50,966 nt of DNA, taken from contig MEUC01000020.1 in the NCBI GenBank assembly GCA_001771545.1, positions 1 to 50,966 on the forward strand. Direction: 5' to 3'. The notes under the pieces are model-generated. The model saw only the letters and a list, made by a program, of their open reading frames with translations. It was not told the DNA's origin and ran no database searches. Origin of the DNA: a candidate division WOR-1 bacterium RIFOXYB2_FULL_42_35 (GTDB taxonomy: Bacteria; Margulisbacteria; WOR-1; O2-12-FULL-45-9). Shown here one piece after another: positions 44,319 to 50,966 of this stretch. Within the stretch, counting starts at the first letter, position 1; each line of letters begins with the position of its first letter. The position numbers and the translations under genes are program-made.

Positions 44319-47300
44319 GCTGCTAACCTCTCTTGATCTTTAGCTCTTTGAGTTTTTCTGAATTCCCGTTCGGCTTTATCGGGCACCGGAACTATTCTTC
44401 TTAATAGTTTTAGTCCCCCCATAACTTCCCATTGGACAAAGTCCCTGACCTGGTCGCTGGCTTCATGTTTGACAAAACGGGCCAAGGAGGCCGGCCCGGT
44501 TGACGTTTCAGAGTAAGCCAAAACTTGATCTTCTACAAGTTTGATACTGGACTCGTCAACCGGCTTCTTCTCGGCCAGGGCTTTTTCAATTAAACTGATA
44601 TCCCTGACAATAGGCTGCATTTGTTTGATTTGGTTATATTTAAAACCACTGGCAACAGATAGCCCAACTCTTCTGATGGCTAGCCAAGGGATATAGACAG
44701 TTGAAATTGCTGCATTCCAGGTTAGTCGCACTGCTTTGCCAGCTACACTAATGTCTTTGCCAAAGAATCTGGCATAAGGGGAAAGGTCCGAATACCTGGC
44801 GAATTGAGCTAGTTTGCCGGCCCAGCCAAAGTGTTTGGCAACAGTATATTTGGCTACTTCAAGCCGATCTTCTGCCGATAACAATTTGGCTGCTTCGCTG
44901 ATGTTGGCTTTTATGTTCTGTCTTAAAGTAAGATCTTTTTGCCGTCCAGCCAGCCAGCGATCACTAATTGCCATAGCGTCATTAGCCAATTGATCAAGGG
45001 CTGCTTGGTCAAACTCTACGGCTTTTTCTGTTGCAACATTATCATTGGCAGCTTTATTCTGTTTCAGTTCAGCCTGGTGTTGGAGCCGCAATTTTTTTAG
45101 TTTGGCAAACATATCTTGACCCCATTCTATTTCCTGGTCACTTTCCGGCTTAATGTTCCTGTTTGTTAAATCAAGTTTCTTGGTGCATTCCAGGATTCTG
45201 CCTACAGCGATGATTTTGTTAATCCGAGAAAGTTCCCCACTACTTAGCTGGTCTCTTTCTTCTAACATCATCTTTTCCACTGCTACCATTTGATCCCTTT
45301 GTTCTACCATTTGGGCCTTGTAAGCCATCTGCAGGCCATAGAGAGTAAAGGCGGCATTCCAAATTGGCCAAACAGTGTTCATGGTGTTGCCAAATTCGTG
45401 GAAGTCTCCGGCTCTATCGGCATACATGTCTCCCATCTTACTCAGTCCTCGGGTACCGGCCATAATATTGAGAACTGTCATGTACATGGCCCAGCGCAAA
45501 TATCTGGCTTGGACTCGGCCGCCGCCCAGGGTAGTGGCAGCAAAAGGACCTTTGTGTTCATCCATGATATTGAAGAGCATCTCGCAATACATTGGAGTCA
45601 TAACGTTAAAGATAGCTGGTTCTTGGCCAAAAGATTCCCAGGTGGTTCTACCGGCTTTTTGCTTGCTGTGGATAAAAGCAAAATATCCGGATAAGAAGTT
45701 GGTTCCCCAAACATATGGGAAATATTCGTCTTCAGCCATAAAGGGGTTCATGCCAAAGTATTGGTAGGCAAAAGGTGAAATCTGGCGGCTGACATTGGCT
45801 GGTCCGCAGAAATACCAGGTACAGCGATTTAACTCATAGAGAATTTGATGCCAGGTATATATAGGGGCAGTTCTGGTTCTCAAGCCAATAGCTGCTACAG
45901 CTTTAGCTTTGACTTGCCTCCACAAGAACGGCCTAATCCAAATCTTACCAATGGCAACTGATGAAGACCAGCGTCGTCTTTGCACAAAGAGCTGTACAGT
46001 GGTTACCCCGTCAGCCTTAGCCACTATCTTGGTCGAATAAAGAGCCACGTACCCCTTAGTCATATAAATCATCCGAGATTCTTTAAAGTCTTCGGTAATA
46101 TCATCCGGGTTAGGGTAAGCAATAAAATTAGTGCCGCCCGGATGGTCAACATTTTCTTTTTCTAGAATAGATTTAAACATCATATCAACTACGCGGCCAA
46201 CCGGGGTTCCCGAGTTAATTACTACTTCGTGGAATAAGCTGCCGGCTTGAATGCCGCCGCCGCTCCCTTTCATTGCTCTGGCGTAGGGCGTGAGCTTTGG
46301 TCCGGCATAATCGCCATCACTTGGATCCGGATTATAAAAAGTGGTTTGTTCTGCTTCCCCAGTGGCAGCACCCGGGTGTTCTCTTTCAGAGAGGGTGTGT
46401 TTCTTCTGGCCCTTGATGTGCTGAGGAAAAACTTGCATTAAAACATTGCCATCCAGGAGTTGAGGAACCGTATCGGCTCTTAGGGCCTCGACAACTTCTG
46501 GACGACGTTCTAATCTTCTTTCGTATTTACCTTCGAAAAACTTATCAGTGACAACCAGATGTTTAGCAGGAATCTTTTCTGTCAGAGGGACAACAATTTC
46601 ATGGCCGGTTTCCTTTTCTCTGACGCGCACAGCGCTTTTGGCCTCAACACTACTGATTCTTAAGCGAGGGACTCTTCTGGCTAATTCAACTACCCTTGCC
46701 GGGGCAGCAACAGAAGCGGTTTTACCTTTTTTCGTTAATTTTAAGTAGGGACGTTTGACTGGGCGAAAATCCTTGCGATGATCACCCCCCTCAGGGACAC
46801 ATTTCTTTTCATGGGTTTCCAGTTTAGGATGATATTCTGATAAATCCCTTCTTAAGGCGGCTACTTCGGCAAGCTCTTGGTCTGTTAGGTGTCTAGGGCT
46901 GGTGGTTTGGTTAAGATCAGTATAGAGTTCTTCCAGGCGGTGTTGTTTTTCTGCCACTAAACTGTCTTGATAGAGATCACTCTGGCGCAGGTTAATTAAG
47001 TCAGAAACAGTAAATTCTTCAAACCAAGCCAGATTATCTTTTTTGTTATGGAAGTAGACCCTGATCCTGCCCCCTTCAAAGATATGGATAAAATCAACCC
47101 ATTGCATTTTGCCTAGTGGGATATTTTCAATCATTTCTGGAGAAGTGGCATAAACCGTGTCGCGATGACCAACGTAAGTTAATTGATCGCCTTCCAAGCG
47201 GCATTCAATTAAATTGCCTTTGACCGGAGCCTTAGGAATGCCAACGGTTTCTAAAACCGGTTGACCGTCTACCCTAACTACTGAGCCGTCTGCGTTTTCT

Positions 47301-50300
47301 CCCCGCAAACAAAGGACGGTGGAATTGCCGTTCCATTCTGCCTTTGGATCAACCAGTTCCACAGCTTCATGAGTTGGAGCATTCATTGGGCCGGGGTCAA
47401 CAAAGCCGGCATTCCAGTCAAATGTTTTTCCGTAGAAATTATAAGCTGTTAGAACCACTCGGCCCCCTTTTTTGCCCGGGATCCCTTTTATTTTAAATCC
47501 AGCTGACAGATCAACAGATCGCTCGTCTATCCAAGGGAAGGGATTTTTATCCCAGTTTTCAATCCTGGCATAACGATAATATTCATAATAAACTGTGCCA
47601 TTTGGCCTTTCTCTCTTGGTATAAGTGCCGCCATCATGTCCGGCCCGAAGATCAGCAGGGACATCATTTAACGTATCAGCCCAATAGGCATATCTAAGAT
47701 AGGCTAGCTTACCAACCCTTTTGGGATAAATTCTAATTTTAACCGAATCTTGGTCAAGCTGTTCCGGCGGGGGCAAACAAGGGGGATAAGCCGGCACACC
47801 AACCTGGCCCTCTTCATAGAACATAATCCATTCAGTCTGACCTTCTTCACCCCTTCTTTTGCTTTCGCACTCAACTTCAAAGGTTGCCCTGTCTCGATCA
47901 TCTCTGCCAACCCTAATTTTGCCGGTAGGAACCAGTTTGGGTTTTTTCCCTCCGGCGGTGGTAACTTCGTTCCAGTGATCAAGGAAGAATTTTTCAATAC
48001 CAAAGGGGACATCAAACTTTTTGCCATCAGTTCGGTAAGTAATATCAAAGTGAGCCCATCTAATAGCAGCGTCTTCAATCTCTTCCGGGGCAGGAAAATC
48101 AGGGTTCTCGTAATGACAGACCATAGGTACTTTTTCGGAAAAACGTAAGCCCAGTTTTTTATGTCTGGTAGCTTCGGTTAATTGTGAGGCCCCTTCGCGG
48201 ACTAGACCGCAGCCAGTGTGTTCTTCGTCCAGGTTAAACTCAATCGCGCTCATGTCTTCGTGTCTAACCTTAGTATCCAGGACAATCGTTTGAGTGCGCT
48301 GGAAAACAGGATTGGTAACGCAGCTTTTACCCTCGGTACAAACTTCCCCTTGGGGAGTAAATTGCAATGGTTTACTGCGATCGAGAGTGGAAACCTGGAG
48401 AATTTTTTCTGTGGTTTTCGCGTTGCTGTTATATTGTTTTAAGCTGATATATTTCTTTTTACCCGGGTAAAGAGATCTGACTGCTTGTTCCCGGCCAGGG
48501 AAATAAACCACACTGCCATCTTTTAATTCAACTCCGATGGGGGCGCCGGCGCGGTCATTGAGCATAAAAAGGAAGGGTTTGTGTTCTTCTGTGTCTGAAT
48601 CACGGGGGACATAGCGGGATGTTTTAATAGCCCGATCAAGCAATTTGGCATCTTGTTCTATTGGGGTCCAGCAGCCGCTGATGCTATGATCTTTGGCCAT
48701 GGCTTCGCCTGCTTCAGCATAGGTTTCGGCATAGGCGGTTTTTTCTTCCACATGGTCCCAAGCGGGGTTGGAGCGATAGCAGAGTCGGGCAGGGATGATT
48801 TCGCAAAACTCTCCGTCTTCCCCCGCAAAGGTGATTTCATAATTGGCTAAGCCGATCATCTCTTTACCCTTCATCTGCATCGGTTCTTTTGATTGAACCT
48901 TTTCGTAAGAGCGATATTTTTTAGGAACAATCAAATAATAAGCCTGTTTTGGCCGGCCGTCTTGATTGGTTTCAAACTGGTTCAGTAAATTACAGTAAAG
49001 TGTTTCCAGAGTACAATGGCCCAATAATTCTGTTTGACCGTCGGCTTCATATCTGCCAAGTATATCTTCCAACATTGCCGCATCTGTTCTAATGTCTGTG
49101 GCTGTTCGGGCCAAATCCAAACAATACTGTTCTTCGTATTCAGACCAGCCCAGGTCTTTTTCTTTGGCAGCGGGATAACCCTGACGAAATTCTTCTTGAT
49201 ATCTTTGGACAACACCTCGAGGGCCTTCAACCCCACGACCGCCAGCCAAATGATCATAAAGGTTGGCCAGCTCTCTTAGCATAGTGATATATTCCCGGTG
49301 AGCTTCTAGCGGGCTTAGAGTGGCAGCCCTGGCCCGGAAATTATGTAAATAACGCTCACGGACAAAATTGTAGAAAACCGCCAGATCTTCCGTAACTAAA
49401 TCGTGATAATCATCAACTTTTAAAATAGTTGCATTTTGGTCTGAGCCAGGCTCGTATGGGGAATAGCGGCCAAGTTCAAGTAAGGTTTGTTTCCGGTTGC
49501 CGGACCTTTCTTGCAGGGCGGTACATATGTGGGCAACCGGCCAGGTGAAAGGACTAACCGTGGGTCGCTCAATTATAACTTTAGGTCCTTCGTTGCTGCA
49601 GATCCGATCTTTTTCTTCACTGGAAACACGAGGTAAGTGCTTGAGATCATGCCTAAGGGTGTTTAACTGGATGTCATGATAACCAAAAGAGTGGACTGCG
49701 GCGTGCAAAGTTTCTCCCCAGTAAACGAAAAGCATTAAGGGTAAACTAAAGCCGTTTGGCAGCATGTCCCAAACATTACCAACCCCAACTTCTGCGCTAG
49801 GCATAAGAGTTGTGCAGGTAAAATAGGCGCGACCAATGGTTCCTAGAACAGCAGCCAGCACCAATGATTTACCGGAGAAAAGATAACCTTCTCTAAGCTT
49901 TCCTCTACCATGGAGATATTTACCGATCAGTAAGCCTAAAGCTAAACCTGCTACGCCATACCCCTCTTCAAAAAGAGCTGGGGTTCCACCTGGTGACTGG
50001 AAGAAAGTATAGTAAGTGCGGTAAAGGACATAAACCAGGGTTGAAGATTTCGCCATGCCGGATAAGCCGGTTGTTAATATAATATCTTTGATAGTTTTCC
50101 GATCTTCTTGGAAGTCGGTGTCCCGTCTGACTTTTAAAGATTCCGAACCAATCTTATAGCAGGTGTACATAAAATGAGTGGCACCCAAGATAAATAATAG
50201 GGCGCCAACAATTGGGGATCTTGATGGGCCATTTTCCAGGCCGGAACCAAAAAAGGCTTCGCCCGCATTCCAGAGGTGGAACCCGGCAAAGCCAACGACA

Positions 50301-50812
50301 GATAAGGCACTTAGAACATAGACAGAATATCTGAGGGCCTTGTTTTCTCCAGAGTGTTTTTCATATGCGGTAACTCCCATTTTGGCGGCAGATAAACCAA
50401 TTGAAAGTACGACATACCAGTGGCCAGTGGCAATACAAACACCGGCTAGTGCTACCATGCCAACAGCAAAAGCAATTTTAACCGTATTCTCCTGTTTGGC
50501 ATTGCCGGTGCCAACCGGAAAATCCTGGGCATTATCAGCAGCAGTAAAAATCTTTTCTACTTCTGCGGCATCTGTAGCCGCAGGCTCAACTTTAACCCCC
50601 ATAGTGGGATCCAAATGGATGGAGGTCCTAAGGTCCACGGATGAGGGTTGAGTTGAGCCTGGTTTAGGCAAAGGTACACTTGTTTGTCTGAGCGGAGATG
50701 AGTTGGCTAGGATGGCTTGTTTAAGGTTTGTGAATTGTGAAGGAAAACCAGTCCCTGTTTGGGGTGGTTTTGGTTGAGGCGGTTTTTTCTCTGGTATACG
50801 TGTGCCTGTCAT
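44315..50812 (-). CDS. Giant cellulose-synthase-like GT2 membrane protein
   Basis: A 2165-aa protein. A Pro-rich cytosolic start (1-60) precedes about six membrane spans (111-370). Near 1492-1615 it carries the processive GT2 block in order: FYNPDP (1492-1497), TED (1573-1575) and QRRRW (1611-1615); the TED-to-QRRRW distance of 38 matches BcsA. More spans follow, and EHKGPFAATTLGG (about 1752-1764) aligns with the post-membrane PFxVTxKGG of BcsA. Between the first membrane block and FYNPDP lie about 1100 residues, far more than usual, mostly beta-rich and of unknown fold. The DxD is not clear: LVVTDKFF stands where LVLDAD is expected, so activity is uncertain. Expected role: polymerising and exporting a beta-glycan. 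It has a sigma-28-like promoter and GGAGG site. Confidence 0.82.
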   Translation of the reverse strand: MTGTRIPEKKPPQPKPPQTGTGFPSQFTNLKQAILANSSPLRQTSVPLPKPGSTQPSSVDLRTSIHLDPTMGVKVEPAATDAAEVEKIFTAADNAQDFPVGTGNAKQENTVKIAFAVGMVALAGVCIATGHWYVVLSIGLSAAKMGVTAYEKHSGENKALRYSVYVLSALSVVGFAGFHLWNAGEAFFGSGLENGPSRSPIVGALLFILGATHFMYTCYKIGSESLKVRRDTDFQEDRKTIKDIILTTGLSGMAKSSTLVYVLYRTYYTFFQSPGGTPALFEEGYGVAGLALGLLIGKYLHGRGKLREGYLFSGKSLVLAAVLGTIGRAYFTCTTLMPSAEVGVGNVWDMLPNGFSLPLMLFVYWGETLHAAVHSFGYHDIQLNTLRHDLKHLPRVSSEEKDRICSNEGPKVIIERPTVSPFTWPVAHICTALQERSGNRKQTLLELGRYSPYEPGSDQNATILKVDDYHDLVTEDLAVFYNFVRERYLHNFRARAATLSPLEAHREYITMLRELANLYDHLAGGRGVEGPRGVVQRYQEEFRQGYPAAKEKDLGWSEYEEQYCLDLARTATDIRTDAAMLEDILGRYEADGQTELLGHCTLETLYCNLLNQFETNQDGRPKQAYYLIVPKKYRSYEKVQSKEPMQMKGKEMIGLANYEITFAGEDGEFCEIIPARLCYRSNPAWDHVEEKTAYAETYAEAGEAMAKDHSISGCWTPIEQDAKLLDRAIKTSRYVPRDSDTEEHKPFLFMLNDRAGAPIGVELKDGSVVYFPGREQAVRSLYPGKKKYISLKQYNSNAKTTEKILQVSTLDRSKPLQFTPQGEVCTEGKSCVTNPVFQRTQTIVLDTKVRHEDMSAIEFNLDEEHTGCGLVREGASQLTEATRHKKLGLRFSEKVPMVCHYENPDFPAPEEIEDAAIRWAHFDITYRTDGKKFDVPFGIEKFFLDHWNEVTTAGGKKPKLVPTGKIRVGRDDRDRATFEVECESKRRGEEGQTEWIMFYEEGQVGVPAYPPCLPPPEQLDQDSVKIRIYPKRVGKLAYLRYAYWADTLNDVPADLRAGHDGGTYTKRERPNGTVYYEYYRYARIENWDKNPFPWIDERSVDLSAGFKIKGIPGKKGGRVVLTAYNFYGKTFDWNAGFVDPGPMNAPTHEAVELVDPKAEWNGNSTVLCLRGENADGSVVRVDGQPVLETVGIPKAPVKGNLIECRLEGDQLTYVGHRDTVYATSPEMIENIPLGKMQWVDFIHIFEGGRIRVYFHNKKDNLAWFEEFTVSDLINLRQSDLYQDSLVAEKQHRLEELYTDLNQTTSPRHLTDQELAEVAALRRDLSEYHPKLETHEKKCVPEGGDHRKDFRPVKRPYLKLTKKGKTASVAAPARVVELARRVPRLRISSVEAKSAVRVREKETGHEIVVPLTEKIPAKHLVVTDKFFEGKYERRLERRPEVVEALRADTVPQLLDGNVLMQVFPQHIKGQKKHTLSEREHPGAATGEAEQTTFYNPDPSDGDYAGPKLTPYARAMKGSGGGIQAGSLFHEVVINSGTPVGRVVDMMFKSILEKENVDHPGGTNFIAYPNPDDITEDFKESRMIYMTKGYVALYSTKIVAKADGVTTVQLFVQRRRWSSSVAIGKIWIRPFLWRQVKAKAVAAIGLRTRTAPIYTWHQILYELNRCTWYFCGPANVSRQISPFAYQYFGMNPFMAEDEYFPYVWGTNFLSGYFAFIHSKQKAGRTTWESFGQEPAIFNVMTPMYCEMLFNIMDEHKGPFAATTLGGGRVQARYLRWAMYMTVLNIMAGTRGLSKMGDMYADRAGDFHEFGNTMNTVWPIWNAAFTLYGLQMAYKAQMVEQRDQMVAVEKMMLEERDQLSSGELSRINKIIAVGRILECTKKLDLTNRNIKPESDQEIEWGQDMFAKLKKLRLQHQAELKQNKAANDNVATEKAVEFDQAALDQLANDAMAISDRWLAGRQKDLTLRQNIKANISEAAKLLSAEDRLEVAKYTVAKHFGWAGKLAQFARYSDLSPYARFFGKDISVAGKAVRLTWNAAISTVYIPWLAIRRVGLSVASGFKYNQIKQMQPIVRDISLIEKALAEKKPVDESSIKLVEDQVLAYSETSTGPASLARFVKHEASDQVRDFVQWEVMGGLKLLRRIVPVPDKAEREFRKTQRAKDQERLAA

Positions 50813-50842
50813 GTTGATAGGACCTCCATCCCTTCTATATAT

Positions 50843-50869
50843 ATATCGACACTTTTGAGGAGAAATTTC
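50843..50869 (-). promoter_or_regulatory. Sigma-28-like promoter of the GT2-like/GH26-like operon
   Basis: On the minus strand CTGAAA, a 17-base spacer after GAAA, and CGATAT (50848 down to 50843), followed by an alternating TA tract. Part of a 39-base block identical to the one upstream of the 2881-aa gene. The start codon is 31 bases from the -10. Confidence 0.75.
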
Positions 50870-50900
50870 AGCTTATTTGTAACTATTTAGGTATTATTTT

Positions 50901-50966
50901 TTAGGCTGGGGTAGCGTTGGGGAGGCGGGGCAATCCTTGAACGGCTAATTGTAAAGCTTCTAGTAT
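50901..50966 (-). CDS. C-terminal end of a further minus-strand gene (partial)
   Basis: An open frame enters from the right edge and ends at TAA (50901-50903), encoding a helical ILEALQLAVQGLPRLP tail. It sits directly upstream of the GT2-like promoter, as the end of another gene in the cluster would. It is too short to identify. Confidence 0.4.
   Translation of the reverse strand: MLEALQLAVQGLPRLPNATPA

Noticed and set aside
45290..45767. Two long overlapping plus-strand frames (134 and 130 aa) opposite the GT2-like gene
   Set aside because: They lie opposite conserved membrane-domain codons of the giant gene; no recognisable domain, start context or promoter.

Overview
The window reads as one chromosomal segment of an uncultivated-type diderm bacterium. 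It uses the standard code, has moderate G+C and densely packed genes, and carries proteins with predicted C-terminal outer-membrane beta-barrels. Palindromic CCTGCCTGCCGGCAGG-type repeats, several multi-kilobase genes and a Na+-type membrane pyrophosphatase recall candidate-phylum genomes (for example Margulisbacteria/WOR-1-like lineages). That placement is an inference; no rRNA or phylogenetic marker is present. No tRNA, rRNA, CRISPR array or intact insertion sequence was seen, and no gene-free stretch exceeds 300 bases.

Left half (1-21.8 kb): mostly recognisable genes. They are a LacI-type regulator, a radical SAM protein with an atypical cysteine motif, a family 2 glycosyltransferase, an AAA ATPase of the DUF4143 type, a JAMM metalloprotease, hppA, an acylphosphatase, two GH94 phosphorylases (cellobiose phosphorylase-like and 1,2-beta-oligoglucan phosphorylase-like), a GH42 beta-galactosidase, a nucleotidyltransferase with its small partner, glmS and a sugar ABC-transporter binding lipoprotein. 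Together they suggest phosphorolytic use of beta-glucan or oligosaccharide and amino-sugar supply. Two unfamiliar genes sit among them: a 343-aa protein at 7888 and an APH-like kinase at 17427.

Right half (21.9-50.9 kb): seven consecutive minus-strand genes, three of them giant (1792, 2165 and 2881 codons). The 2165-aa protein is membrane-embedded and carries the FYNxDP, TED and QRRRW signatures of processive cellulose-synthase-like GT2 enzymes, with roughly 1000 extra residues. It is translationally coupled (ATGA) to a 1792-aa GH26-like/TPR protein. Next comes a 2881-aa protein joining a GH26-like domain, a long helical solenoid and a C-terminal beta-barrel ending in Phe, an architecture like a greatly enlarged BcsC. 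Further on are a surface beta-propeller/FN3 protein, two low-complexity linker proteins and another barrel protein. I propose an undescribed giant polysaccharide synthesis, trimming and export locus.

Regulation ties the unfamiliar genes together. Six transcription units (starting at 7888, 17427, 25652, 30000, 38806 and 50812) are preceded by GTGAAA/CTGAAA-N16/17-CGATAT. In five of the six the geometry is exactly that of sigma-28 (FliA/SigD/WhiG) promoters (TAAA-N15-GCCGATAA/T). None of the housekeeping or catabolic genes I checked has it. The window therefore seems to hold a sigma-28-like regulon linking the giant polysaccharide machinery, the kinase and the 343-aa protein.
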